A DNA stretch of 64,000 bases, taken from Prevotella sp. (GTDB lineage Bacteria > Bacteroidota > Bacteroidia > Bacteroidales > Bacteroidaceae). How positions within the stretch are numbered: the first letter of the stretch is position 1; every line of letters begins with the position of its first letter. The notes below the pieces were generated by a model. It saw nothing but the letters and a program-made list of their open reading frames with translations. It did no database searches and had not been told where the DNA came from. Where the stretch lies: contig JAGAPR010000002.1 in the NCBI GenBank assembly GCA_017623155.1, forward strand, positions 55,814 to 119,813, in the 5' to 3' direction. Shown here piece after piece: positions 27,102 through 36,447 of this stretch. The position numbers were made by a program, and so were the translations under genes.

Positions 27102-28646
27102 TCACTCCCACTCTATCGTTGATGGCGGCTTCGACGAGATGTCATAGCATACGCGGTTGACGCCGCGCACCTTATTTATTATCTCGTTGGAGACCTTTGC
27201 CATGAAGTCGTAGGGCAGGTGGGCCCAGTCGGCAGTCATGGCATCGGTTGATGTCACGGCCCGCAATGCGACGGGATGCTCGTATGTGCGCTCGTCGCCC
27301 ATAACGCCCACGCTGCGAACGGTAGACAGGAGAACGGTGCCTGCCTGCCATACTTTGTCGTAGAGGCATTCGCCGTCTTCACATATATAATTCTGCATGT
27401 TGGTGATATATATATCATCGGCATCTTGGAGTATACGCACTCTCTCGCGGGTGATGTCTCCGAGTATGCGCACTGCCAATCCGGGGCCGGGGAACGGGTG
27501 ACGCTTGATGAGCCGCTCGGGCATTTCAAGCTGATAACCGGCACGACGCACCTCATCCTTAAACAGCCATTTCAACGGCTCGCACAGTTGCAGGTGCATC
27601 TCCTCGGGCAGTCCGCCCACATTATGATGGCTCTTGATTACCTTTCCCGTGATGTTAAGGCTTTCGATGCGGTCGGGGTATATGGTTCCCTGTGCCAGCC
27701 ACTTGGCATCGGTTATTTTCTTTGCCTCGGCATTGAACACTTCCACAAAGTCGCGGCCTATGATTTTACGCTTCTGTTCGGGGTCGGTGACACCTTCAAG
27801 ATCCTTGAAAAACTTTTCGCTCGCGTCTACTCCTATCACGTTGAGGCCGAGACCTTCATAGTCTTTCATCACTTGTGCAAACTCGTTCTTGCGCAACATT
27901 CCGTGATCCACAAAGATGCAGGTGAGGTTTTTGCCTATCGCCTTGTTGAGCAGCACGGCGCATACCGACGAGTCGACACCGCCGCTGAGTCCGAGAATGA
28001 CGCGGTCGTTACCGAGTTGCGCTTTCAGTTCGTTCACCGTTGTCTCCACGAAAGAGGCCGGACTCCACTCCTGCCTGCTGCCGCAGATGTCCACCACAAA
28101 GTTTTTGAGCAGTTGCTTGCCCTGCAACGAGTGGAACACTTCCGGGTGAAACTGAACGGCCCAGATGGGCTGTTCTTTACTTGCATATGCCGCATACTTC
28201 ACGTCTGCCGTCGAGGCTATGCACTCAAATCCTTCGGGGATGGCGGTGATGGTGTCGCCATGGCTCATCCACACCTGCGACTTGTCGTCGAAGCCCTTGA
28301 GCAACTGGTTCTCCCGGTCGAACGTCTCGAGGTGAGCACGGCCGTACTCGCGCGAGTCTGCTTTCTCCACCCGTCCGCCGAGCGTGTGCGAGATGTACTG
28401 TGCACCGTAGCAGATGCCGAGCACGGGCAGGCGGCCAACGAAACGGCTGAGGTCTACCTTGAACGCCTCGGGGTCGTGAACAGAGTAAGGAGAACCGCTG
28501 AGAATTACTCCTATCACCGAAGAGTCGTCTTCCGGATACTTGTTGTAAGGCAAAATCTCACAGAAAGTATCCAACTCGCGGACACGGCGGCCGATAAGCT
28601 GCGTGGTCTGAGAGCCGAAATCAAGTATGATAATCTTCTGTTGCAT
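27102..28646 (-). CDS. guaA: GMP synthase (glutamine-hydrolysing)
   Basis: The cytoplasmic enzyme makes GMP from XMP, ATP and glutamine. The start at 28646 was chosen because [13 protein letters not shown] is the universal N-terminus; a longer open frame upstream (to 28763) lacks similarity. The glutamine amidotransferase domain (1-190) has Cys79 in GICYGAQ and His167/Glu169 in FHPEV. The ATP pyrophosphatase domain has the PP-loop SGGVDSS at 221-227, and the C-terminal dimerisation domain ends in [14 protein letters not shown], as in other GuaA proteins. Length of 514 residues is normal. It is monocistronic, with 34 bp separating its start from the stop of the upstream nucleotidyltransferase gene, so co-transcription is possible. 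Confidence 0.97.
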   Translation of the reverse strand: MQQKIIILDFGSQTTQLIGRRVRELDTFCEILPYNKYPEDDSSVIGVILSGSPYSVHDPEAFKVDLSRFVGRLPVLGICYGAQYISHTLGGRVEKADSREYGRAHLETFDRENQLLKGFDDKSQVWMSHGDTITAIPEGFECIASTADVKYAAYASKEQPIWAVQFHPEVFHSLQGKQLLKNFVVDICGSRQEWSPASFVETTVNELKAQLGNDRVILGLSGGVDSSVCAVLLNKAIGKNLTCIFVDHGMLRKNEFAQVMKDYEGLGLNVIGVDASEKFFKDLEGVTDPEQKRKIIGRDFVEVFNAEAKKITDAKWLAQGTIYPDRIESLNITGKVIKSHHNVGGLPEEMHLQLCEPLKWLFKDEVRRAGYQLEMPERLIKRHPFPGPGLAVRILGDITRERVRILQDADDIYITNMQNYICEDGECLYDKVWQAGTVLLSTVRSVGVMGDERTYEHPVALRAVTSTDAMTADWAHLPYDFMAKVSNEIINKVRGVNRVCYDISSKPPSTIEWE

Positions 28647-28680
28647 ATTATTATTGGTTTTGGTTATTGTTTTAATTTTG

Positions 28681-29439
28681 TCAGGGATTGCCGGCATTGC
28701 GGCCTGTATCGCAACAGGCAAGAAATTCCTCTGCGTCGGAAAGCGTATCGAGCTTGCCCACATCCATGATTTTCAGATTGTCTTTCACTATGCCTTTTAT
28801 CTTTACCTTATCGCATACTTTCAGATAAAAATCCATGATACCGAACTTTTCCGGAAAAGTTTCCATCAACGGGAAAAGACGCGGAGAAAAAACGTGAATA
28901 CCGGAAAAGGCATACTTCCGGCACCGTGACACATCGAGCCCGGCATGCGGACTGCGCACCTCGCCTGTCTCTACATTTGTCCACCCCACAAGTGTCATGT
29001 CGTTGTTGAAAAGCAGATAACGCTTGGTATTGCGGTCGCTGACAAGCAACGTGGCGTCATTGGCCATGCCGGCACCATAAAACTCCGCCGTATTTACGTT
29101 GCTCAGAATGTCAACATTATGTATAAGTATCGGTTTGTCGGCATCGAACAGCGTCGCTGCCTGTTTTATTCCGCCGCCCGTATCGAGCAGCATGGCCGTC
29201 TCGTCGGATATTCTGATGTCTGTGCCGAAGTTGGCGTTACGCTCCAAATAGTCGGTTATCATGCCTGCAAAATGATGCACATTGACGACTATACGGTCGA
29301 AACCGGCATCGCGCAGCCGCATCACGACATGCTCTATCAACGGTTTTCCGCCCACCTTGACAAGTGCTTTGGGCATAACATCGGTAAGAGGTTTGAGCCG
29401 GGTACCGAGTCCGGCGGCGAATATCATTGCCTGCATCAT
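28681..29439 (-). CDS. Sugar-phosphate nucleotidyltransferase, MurU-like
   Basis: The protein has about 252 residues from the start at 29439 (or 29436). This start was chosen because [18 protein letters not shown] is the canonical nucleotide-binding entry; the open frame upstream to 29493 overlaps a pseudogene. It has the G-x-G-T-R-x-x-P-x-T signature, [16 protein letters not shown] for sugar-phosphate positioning, and HNVDILSN where the metal-binding Asp lies. It would transfer a nucleotide to a sugar 1-phosphate. In Pseudomonas, MurU makes UDP-MurNAc in the cell-wall recycling route with the kinase AmgK; here a kinase of the same family lies upstream with only a relic between. A recycling role is inferred from that pairing. 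Glucose- or mannose-1-phosphate activity cannot be excluded. Confidence 0.82.
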   Translation of the reverse strand: MMQAMIFAAGLGTRLKPLTDVMPKALVKVGGKPLIEHVVMRLRDAGFDRIVVNVHHFAGMITDYLERNANFGTDIRISDETAMLLDTGGGIKQAATLFDADKPILIHNVDILSNVNTAEFYGAGMANDATLLVSDRNTKRYLLFNNDMTLVGWTNVETGEVRSPHAGLDVSRCRKYAFSGIHVFSPRLFPLMETFPEKFGIMDFYLKVCDKVKIKGIVKDNLKIMDVGKLDTLSDAEEFLACCDTGRNAGNP

Positions 29440-29464
29440 CTGTTTATTCCTGTTATTCAATAAA

Positions 29465-29582
29465 CTATAACATCGCTCTGTGCGTCTCCTCACCTATGAC
29501 ATAAGAACCGAACAGCCATTACACTCTGCACCGGCTGGGTGGAGAAGTATCGCCTCATGGTCTTTATCTTGCTGTCATCCAT
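29465..29582 (-). pseudogene. Frameshifted relic of a minimal nucleotidyltransferase (MntA-like)
   Basis: From an ATG at 29582 the minus strand reads MDDSKIKTMRRYFSTQPVQS, the usual start of a small antitoxin-type nucleotidyltransferase. A frameshift near 29520 then puts the hallmark WLFGSYVIGEET in another frame, which stops at 29465. Only about 38 codons of a gene of roughly 100 remain, and the catalytic GSx10DxD motif is cut after GS. A likely promoter (TATTTTTG at 29614-29607) is still in place. No HEPN partner gene is present. Confidence 0.72.
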
Positions 29583-29670
29583 AATCTCACGCACCTTATT
29601 ATTCTGCAAAAATACACAAAATCGGTTAGTCAGACAAATATATCCTTTCTTTTTCATCGGCAAAACAACG

Positions 29671-31206
29671 CTACTTTGCGGACAACACGCTACTGATGCC
29701 CTGTTCCCTGTGGCATATTCTCACCTCGACACCGAATTTGCTGTGTATGTGTTCGGCCAGATGCTGCGCCGAGTATACGCTGCGATGCTGCCCGCCGGTG
29801 CATCCGAACGAGAACATCAGACTGGTAAATCCGCGCTGGATATAGCGCGTCACATGCGCGTCGGCCAACTTATATACGCTGTCCAAGAATGTCAATATCT
29901 CACCGTCGTCCTCGAGAAAACGGATTACGGGCTCGTCGAGACCGGTCTGTTTCTTATAAGGCTCGTACCGCCCGGGATTGTGCGTGCTGCGACAGTCGAA
30001 CACATAACCGCCACCGTTGCCGCTCTCGTCTTCGGGGATGCCCCTGCGATAAGAGAAACTGAACACGCGAACCACGAGCGGCCCCTTGCCGTCGTATTTC
30101 GAGAATGTTGCCGGGCCGTCCTGCGGATGTGCCTCATACACGTTGCTGTCGGTGGTCTTGTAACCGTCGGCACGGCTCAATGCCGGCTGCTCGATGCGTG
30201 CAAACCGCGGAAGTTCCGTCAGACGGCGCAGCATGTCGACCATATAAGGATATGGGAAACAGTCGAGCTCCAACAACTCGCGGAGGTTTTGTATCGCCGG
30301 AGGTATCGAGTCTATAAAATGTTTCTTGCGCTCGAAATATCCGCGGAAGCCGTATGCACCGAGCACCTGCAACGTGCGGAAGAGCACGAAGAGGCTCAAC
30401 CTGTTGACAAAATGGCGCACCGACGGCACCTCGATATAATTTTTGAGCGACCGATAATACTCGGCCACAAGCTCACGGCGCAACTTATGCGAGTATTTTG
30501 CCGATGCCTGCCACAGGAACGAGGCCAAATCGTAGTAATAAGGTCCCTTGCGCCCGCCCTGATAGTCGATGAAATATGGATTGCCGTCGCTGTCGAGCAT
30601 CACGTTTCGCGCCTGAAAATCGCGATAGAGGAAGCTGTCGCACTTCTCGGAAGTGAGGTCTTTGGCGAACAATCGGAAGTTGGCTTCGAGTTTCAGCTCG
30701 TGAAAATCAAGCTCGGTGGCTTTCAGAAAACAATACTTGAAATAGTTTAAATCGAAGAGAACACTGTCTTCGTCAAACTCCGGTTGCGGATAGCAGTTAC
30801 TGAAGTCGAGGCCGCGCGCGCCGCGTATCTGGATGTTCGGCAACTCGCGTATAGTCTTCACGAGCAGCTGTTTCTCGCTCACCGTGTAGCGACCGCCCGC
30901 CGCACGGCCTCCCGCTATGGCATCGAACAACGACACCGACCCCAAATCGGTCTGCAAATAGCGCAGTTTGTCGCTGCTCACCGACAGTATGACGGGCACC
31001 GGAAGACGGCGCCGGGCGAAATGATTGGTAAGATATATGAACGCATGATTTTCATCACGACTCGTCCCTATCACGCCCACCACCGTAGAACCGTCGGCAG
31101 CCGTGAGCCTGTAATAGTCGCGATTGCTGCCGGCAACGGGCAGTTTTTCCACCCTCGCCGGCTCGGCCTCAGCCCATTGCCTGTATAATTCTAATAGTTT
31201 CTGCAT
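29671..31206 (-). CDS. Aminoglycoside phosphotransferase-type (AmgK-like) sugar kinase fused to RapZ C-terminal domain
   Basis: This 511-residue cytoplasmic protein joins two domains. Residues 1-350 form a kinase of the phosphotransferase-enzyme family: NRDYYRL in the ATP loop, YRDFQARN (194-201) with catalytic Asp196, and YFIDYQGGRKGPYYYDLASF with the metal-binding Asp. This is the group of AmgK, which phosphorylates MurNAc and GlcNAc at the anomeric position. Residues about 374-505 form a RapZ-type C-terminal domain: VRVFSFSYRRGIPED, FDCRSTHNPGR, TGLDEPV and GCTGGQHRS (468-476). In E. coli this domain senses glucosamine 6-phosphate, while the RapZ N-terminal ATPase is absent here. Its neighbour is a MurU-like nucleotidyltransferase, supporting a role in cell-wall sugar recycling with built-in amino-sugar sensing. 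Confidence 0.88.
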   Translation of the reverse strand: MQKLLELYRQWAEAEPARVEKLPVAGSNRDYYRLTAADGSTVVGVIGTSRDENHAFIYLTNHFARRRLPVPVILSVSSDKLRYLQTDLGSVSLFDAIAGGRAAGGRYTVSEKQLLVKTIRELPNIQIRGARGLDFSNCYPQPEFDEDSVLFDLNYFKYCFLKATELDFHELKLEANFRLFAKDLTSEKCDSFLYRDFQARNVMLDSDGNPYFIDYQGGRKGPYYYDLASFLWQASAKYSHKLRRELVAEYYRSLKNYIEVPSVRHFVNRLSLFVLFRTLQVLGAYGFRGYFERKKHFIDSIPPAIQNLRELLELDCFPYPYMVDMLRRLTELPRFARIEQPALSRADGYKTTDSNVYEAHPQDGPATFSKYDGKGPLVVRVFSFSYRRGIPEDESGNGGGYVFDCRSTHNPGRYEPYKKQTGLDEPVIRFLEDDGEILTFLDSVYKLADAHVTRYIQRGFTSLMFSFGCTGGQHRSVYSAQHLAEHIHSKFGVEVRICHREQGISSVLSAK

Positions 31207-31633
31207 AAACTTGCTGCAAAGTTAGCAAAAAAAAGTGGAACAAACACGCCCGGGCATCTTTATTGATGACACAAACAAAAAGAAATTATTACCGGCAAAT
31301 AATTTAGCCTGCATCATTCATGTCCCGTTACGAAAGGGCTAACCGGCAGTGCATCAACGTGAGCGCAGCAATGACGATGCCGAATATAGTAAATGAGTGA
31401 TAAGCAGGTTGCAACAATTAGTTTATACTTTGCGCCTTTGCGACCTTAGCGTTTTCACCTTCTTATCTTTAAAAATTGTAAAAACCGAAAGGTATTTGTT
31501 AAAAGCAAAAAGTGCGACTTGAAGTCACCGTTTAGAAAACGCTGAAAATTTTAATTGACATTTGTGTATCATTATTTGGGGGTTGGGTTGCAATTATTCG
31601 GGGTTGACAACGCATTTTTGTCGTTTTTGCTCT

Positions 31634-31718
31634 GCAATAAGGCCGTAATTGCATTGCATTTACGGCCTTATTGCGTTCCAATTACGGCCTAATTGGAATG
31701 CAATTACGGCCTAATTGG
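31634..31718. repeat. Palindrome array C (4 units, 22-bp period)
   Basis: Four 19-bp units start at 31634, 31656, 31678 and 31700, joined by ATT, GTT and AAT. The third is CCAATTACGGCCTAATTGG and the fourth GCAATTACGGCCTAATTGG. The tag AAAACAAG follows. The flank and units resemble array D closely. Confidence 0.9.
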
Positions 31719-31947
31719 AAAACAAGAGGGGTTGTAGGGGAGGTAGAGAAAGTAGATTTTACAGGTAACAGGCTTACAGACAATGCTTTACACAAAAAGC
31801 TCTGAAAATGCGTTTTTTTCGCCGAGGAAATTATTTTTTGAAAAGAACGCAATTATGAGGCCTTATTTTGTAAATATAATATCAGAAATGTTAACAACGT
31901 TAAGACAAATTAATAATTCGATTTATTTGCCGGATAGTAATAATATC

Positions 31948-31989
31948 AAAAAAAGCGGGGCGACTTTTGCTATTAAAGTCACCCCGCTT
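31948..31989 (-). terminator. Terminator of the large adhesin gene
   Basis: A 15-bp stem (31953-31967 with 31975-31989, one mismatch) carries a run of seven A on the plus strand, U in this transcript. Confidence 0.9.
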
Positions 31990-32048
31990 CGCATTATTGT
32001 CTACGACCGAACAAGTCGTAAAAAATCAATCGGATACTTGTCTCGTGC

Positions 32049-35000
32049 TTATCTTACCACGGTCTTCACAACCGTCTTGCCTACCTTGACGATATACACT
32101 CCGCTTTCTACCTTGACACTGTTAATGTCGGTTCCGGCTGCATCATAAACAGCTTTTCCGTCAACCGTGTATACACTCACGTTCTCACCTGCGGCGTTTG
32201 TCACCACGATAGACTTGTCGGCAGTTGATATGCGCACTGTCTTTCCGGCGATACCGTCGATGCCTGTCGTCACGTTCAAGGTGACAATGTTGGATATTGC
32301 AGACTCACCCTTGTCGTAAACCACAGTCACCACGTAATCATGACTGCCTACCGTAGCGGTTGCATCGGTGTATGCGGGCTCGGCAACAGGCTCGGCATTA
32401 AGCTTGACACCATCACGATATACATTGTAGCCAACGATGGCAAGGTCGGAAGAAGACATGCCGGCCGGGGTATATGTAACGTCATCCACGAAGAAGATGA
32501 ACTTATCTGCCGATGTACAACGTATAGCGAAGTACTTGGCTCCGGCAGGAATGTTGTACGAATACTCGTGCCATGCTGTCGGAACAGCATCGTCACCGTC
32601 TAATTTAATAAAGTCGGCAACAGCTTTTCCTGTTGTGGAATAGTAGAATTCGAACGATTCCAAACCATACATATCAGTATAAGAACGTGCAAAGAACGAT
32701 ACAATCTGCTCGTCACCGCTGAGTTCGGGAGAAATCATCCAGTCATCGTTCTTTCCTTCTGCGGTAGCAAATGAAGCCATATATTTGCTACCAGTATTGG
32801 CTGCGAAACTTTCAGCACCGCTGAACTCGTCAATACTGTTGTCGAATACGATGTAAGCCATCGGAGAACCCATATTCGGGAATGAGCCACTTTCAAATCC
32901 GTAAGTATTACCACCGTCGACATCGACAAACGACCAGTCGCCGGCTGCGTTCAGGGCAAACGACTCGTAATCCTCGAAACTGTCTGTCACAGGCTCAGCC
33001 TTGATGTTTGTCATATCGGGCTCGCTCCATGTGAGACTTACCGCGTCACCATTCTGAACAGCGGCAAGGTCGGTGACTGCGGGATAGTTTGTCGTATTGA
33101 TAACGGTCTTCACGGTCTTTGTGGTGTCGTTGCTCTTGTCGGCATCATCGGCAAACTCTATCACGGCCTTCCATACGAGCTCAGACGGAGACATCACGGT
33201 TGTCTTCTCGGTGAACTCAAACGTTGTCGTGGAATCGCTTGCAAGCTCAGTACCTGCGAGTGTCTGCACCTTAGTGTCGTTGCAGTAGAGATCTACGGTG
33301 TATGCACCGGCAGCGGCAACCTTGGATCCTTGGTTCTCCACTGCCACGGCAATCTTCACGTCTTCGCCGGCTGAAACCTTCGATGTTGCCGTGATGGCCT
33401 TTGCAGCAAGGTTGTTGTCAAGCTGGTTGTATACACGGATCCTGTCGATATATGCACTTCCCTCGGCAGCGAATGTGCCGGTGATGATTATGCGTACCCA
33501 GTCTTCATTTGCAAACTCAACCAGCGATACCGTTGCGGTAGCGAAGTCGGCACCAGCCGTGAAAGTGCCCACTTCCTTCTTACCCTTCGGAGTGATAACA
33601 GAAACCGTCAGAGGAGTAGCGCTGTCGGCTGCATGGTCGAACGTGAGCACGGGGTTGGTCTTGCCGGCAAGGTCAATCTTACCCGACTGCAGGTTTATCC
33701 AACCGGCTGTTGCGGCATACATCTCGAAGCTGGTAGCGTCGTCCGAGCCTTTCTCGCCGATGTACAGGCCGCCCTCGGCAGCGCTATTGGCTGCATCGCT
33801 GGCATATCCCCACCAGTAAGAGAGTTCTCCACCGGCCACGGTCTCAAGGAAAGGCATCTCATAAGGAGCACCGGTGACAACGGTTGCATAGGCATCCTCG
33901 CCCTCGGCCGTGGTGTTCTCGGTGGTAACGGCGAAGTAGGTGAAGCCCTGTTCGCCTTCGTTGGTATTGTATTCAACGGTTGCAGAAGTCTCGGTCAGGC
34001 CTGTTGCATAAGGATTGTCATAGTCCGTCATAGGTAACTGCATGCCGAAGAAGTCTATAATCTCAACCGGATATACATTGTATTTGAAGTCGGCGGGATT
34101 CACGATGAAGCCGTTTGCACCTTCTGTCGGAGCCGACCATGTGAGGCCTACGGAGCCGCTCTTGTCGGTTGCGGTGAGATCTTCTACTGCACCCGGAGTG
34201 TCATAGCCGATGTATGTCTTCGTATCGGCAGACTCTCCGAGGTGAGTGCCGTAAGAAGCGACCACCGAATAAGTATGGTAACCGGCCTTGGCCACTTCGT
34301 CTTCGAAAGAGACCTTCTCGCCGGCAGTCTTCTCTGCGGAGAGAATTTCCTCGCCGTCGCGGCTTACGGCAACCTTAACAGGCTCTGTTATGGCGGTGCC
34401 GCTGATTGTTGTTGCCGGAACGGTGAACGTCACGGTAGCCTTGTTGGCGCCCTGTGCGTCGGCAACGACAGTGAGGTCGCTTACCGTTGCAGGTGCAGAC
34501 GTGTCGAGTTCGGCGATAGAGAAGTTGTCTACATAGAGATAGAACTGATTGGCATCAGATATTGCATGAACGGCGATGAAGTATGTTCCGTCTTCCTCTA
34601 CCGTGAATTCAGTATTGCTGAGAGTGATGAACTCCTTGGTTGCGACAACCGTGGGCTCTATCACGGGGATGGTGAGCTGCGATGCCTTGGCAATCTTGCC
34701 GGCCACAACCTCCAGACGTTCAGGATAGCTTGCATTGTAAGAAGCTGCGTCTACAGATACCTTATACTTGGTGCCGGCCATCAGTTCCACACCCGGGAAG
34801 ACGAGATAGTCGTCGCCCGCGTTAGAAGAACTGTAGCGATAGCGTGCCGTCATGCTTCCTGTAGCGGTATGGTTTTCAAATGAGAACGTGCTCTGGTCTT
34901 CGTTGGCATCATAGATGGCGGCCTCAGCCTGCTCGGCAGCGGTCTCCAACGTGTTAGTGTAGGGAAGCTCTGCGGTAAGCTCAGTGATGATGGGCTCTAC

Positions 35001-36323
35001 ATATTCCTTTTCATCTGCACTGACAACGACTTCCGAATACCAGTTGAGATAAAGCACTTTGAATTCATCAGCATTGATAAGAACATCATCCGTGAATGTG
35101 ATTGTCTTTGCATCTGCGTCGTATGTTGCCACGGCATCCTTTATTACAGCGCTCTCTCCTGATGCGTCAACGCCGATGAACCAGCAGTTATAAGAACTCC
35201 ACTTGCCAGTATACTGGAACTTGGGGAACGTGATGGTGGTTCCGTCGATAGTACCCTTCACCCATGCTTCGGGGAAATCTTCCGATATGCCCTGTACGTA
35301 AACATCTTTATCAACGAAAGCAACGTTCACGCTCTGGTTCTTGACAAGAATCTCACTCTCGCCTGAAATAGCGACTGCATTCATGTACCAGCCGGTATAC
35401 TCGACACCAGCCGGCAGCGTTACGAGCTCTGTTGAAGGAGCCACATAGGTGGGATCGTATGTCAGCACGGTCTCGGCATCGCCGTAACCGGTTGCCGTAT
35501 CGTCACCATCCCAGAACAGACCCATGAAATAAGTATCGACACCCTGCTGGTATGCGCTCGTTCCTTCAAGGGTCAGCACATTACCGTCTACTGTGAAGGT
35601 GAAAGCCTCGGCGTGGTCATCAGCAGTCTTAATCTGTCCGGTGGCCGTGATAACACCCCAGCGGAGGCTGACGGTTTCACCTGTCTCGATACTGTTTGTC
35701 ACCAGCTGACGGGTGGCTACGGTTATGGTGTTGCCGCTCTTCTTTCCCCTTACCCATGTATCTGCTATGATATTGGTAATCGGATTCTTGATGTAGACGT
35801 TGTCACCATCCTCAATAACAGTGACCATTCCGCTCTGCTGACCATAAACCATTGAGGATCCCTGAAGGAAATAAGCCGTTCCGGTAGCGGAGCGCGCATA
35901 CATCTTTGGCTCTACTCCGGCAACATCGGTAATCATGCCGTTGTCCTCTGTGGTAATGGTGACGTTGCCTTCCTGCGTCGTTGTCTTGCGTGCGCTCGAC
36001 TTGTGGGGCTTTGCCAAAAGCTCTGATTTGTAACTTCCGAGCATCCACTCCTTGATTGCCGTAGCCTTTACTTGTCCGAAGAAGTTCTTTCTCACGGAAC
36101 TTTTTCGCAACAAAGAGGTACTTGCGTCCTGAGCAACCGCGGCCTTAATTGCCATTGCGGCCTGCATTTCTTTTGCTTCCTTAGCTTTCTGTGCCATCGT
36201 CTTGACATCGGCTACACGCTCCAACTTATTAATGGAGGCAGTCTTCTTTCTTGCCAAAGGAGACTGGGCAAATGTCAATGAAGCGATCATCGCAACAATT
36301 GCAATAGTAAACAATCTTTTCAT
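32049..36323 (-). CDS. Very large secreted adhesin-like protein with choice-of-anchor J and fibronectin III domains and T9SS-type tail
   Basis: The start at 36323 was chosen because MKRLFTIAIVAMIASLTFAQ is a signal peptide; two further in-frame ATGs lie up to 33 bp upstream. The 1424-residue mature chain is built of repeated beta-sandwiches: several fibronectin III-like modules (for example VEDLTATDKSGSVGLTWSAP) and cleaved-adhesin/choice-of-anchor J modules (such as DSFEDYESFALNAAGDWSF, then DDWMISPELS and FFVDDV). The last 20 residues (GVYIVKVGKTVVKTVVR) match a T9SS sorting tail. It should be exported across the outer membrane by the T9SS and attached to the surface. Related domains bind peptides, haemoglobin or glycans; no catalytic motif is seen. 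It lies 124 bp after the M6 protease gene on the same strand. Confidence 0.85.
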   Translation of the reverse strand: MKRLFTIAIVAMIASLTFAQSPLARKKTASINKLERVADVKTMAQKAKEAKEMQAAMAIKAAVAQDASTSLLRKSSVRKNFFGQVKATAIKEWMLGSYKSELLAKPHKSSARKTTTQEGNVTITTEDNGMITDVAGVEPKMYARSATGTAYFLQGSSMVYGQQSGMVTVIEDGDNVYIKNPITNIIADTWVRGKKSGNTITVATRQLVTNSIETGETVSLRWGVITATGQIKTADDHAEAFTFTVDGNVLTLEGTSAYQQGVDTYFMGLFWDGDDTATGYGDAETVLTYDPTYVAPSTELVTLPAGVEYTGWYMNAVAISGESEILVKNQSVNVAFVDKDVYVQGISEDFPEAWVKGTIDGTTITFPKFQYTGKWSSYNCWFIGVDASGESAVIKDAVATYDADAKTITFTDDVLINADEFKVLYLNWYSEVVVSADEKEYVEPIITELTAELPYTNTLETAAEQAEAAIYDANEDQSTFSFENHTATGSMTARYRYSSSNAGDDYLVFPGVELMAGTKYKVSVDAASYNASYPERLEVVAGKIAKASQLTIPVIEPTVVATKEFITLSNTEFTVEEDGTYFIAVHAISDANQFYLYVDNFSIAELDTSAPATVSDLTVVADAQGANKATVTFTVPATTISGTAITEPVKVAVSRDGEEILSAEKTAGEKVSFEDEVAKAGYHTYSVVASYGTHLGESADTKTYIGYDTPGAVEDLTATDKSGSVGLTWSAPTEGANGFIVNPADFKYNVYPVEIIDFFGMQLPMTDYDNPYATGLTETSATVEYNTNEGEQGFTYFAVTTENTTAEGEDAYATVVTGAPYEMPFLETVAGGELSYWWGYASDAANSAAEGGLYIGEKGSDDATSFEMYAATAGWINLQSGKIDLAGKTNPVLTFDHAADSATPLTVSVITPKGKKEVGTFTAGADFATATVSLVEFANEDWVRIIITGTFAAEGSAYIDRIRVYNQLDNNLAAKAITATSKVSAGEDVKIAVAVENQGSKVAAAGAYTVDLYCNDTKVQTLAGTELASDSTTTFEFTEKTTVMSPSELVWKAVIEFADDADKSNDTTKTVKTVINTTNYPAVTDLAAVQNGDAVSLTWSEPDMTNIKAEPVTDSFEDYESFALNAAGDWSFVDVDGGNTYGFESGSFPNMGSPMAYIVFDNSIDEFSGAESFAANTGSKYMASFATAEGKNDDWMISPELSGDEQIVSFFARSYTDMYGLESFEFYYSTTGKAVADFIKLDGDDAVPTAWHEYSYNIPAGAKYFAIRCTSADKFIFFVDDVTYTPAGMSSSDLAIVGYNVYRDGVKLNAEPVAEPAYTDATATVGSHDYVVTVVYDKGESAISNIVTLNVTTGIDGIAGKTVRISTADKSIVVTNAAGENVSVYTVDGKAVYDAAGTDINSVKVESGVYIVKVGKTVVKTVVR

Positions 36324-36447
36324 TTTAACTCTCATGGGGATTATTTGTTTATTCACTCTGCCGGAAGAAATCCCCTTTTATTCCGACAAAGCATATTAAG
36401 AAGCATTCTGCCTCTTTATCCTTTCATTACTTTCATTCACAAACTTG

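Larger units (their letters stand above)
31207..32048. other. 842-bp intergenic region with palindrome array C
   Basis: Contents are array C, the terminator of the large adhesin gene (31948-31989), and near 31432 a stretch CTTTGCGCCTTTGCGACC that, from memory, resembles a short sequence repeated in many genomes. The segment 31255-31430 and the segment 31720-31945 show no coding signal, known RNA or repeat. Confidence 0.6.

Noticed and set aside
28647-28763. N-terminal extension of GuaA
   Set aside because: The added residues have no similarity to GuaA, whose universal start is [11 protein letters not shown]-like at 28646.
27276-28769. Long plus-strand frame opposite guaA
   Set aside because: It is a shadow of guaA without recognisable domains; guaA is unambiguous.
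29539-30750. Plus-strand 403-codon frame opposite the kinase-RapZ gene
   Set aside because: Shadow of a confidently identified gene on the minus strand.
31430-31460. Promoter at the TATACTTTGCGCC stretch
   Set aside because: It does not fit TAnnTTTG spacing, there is no gene downstream in that direction, and the sequence looks like a dispersed CTTTGCG repeat.
31783-32148. Plus-strand 121-codon frame before the large adhesin gene
   Set aside because: It covers the terminator and the end of the adhesin gene, with low-complexity product and no domain.
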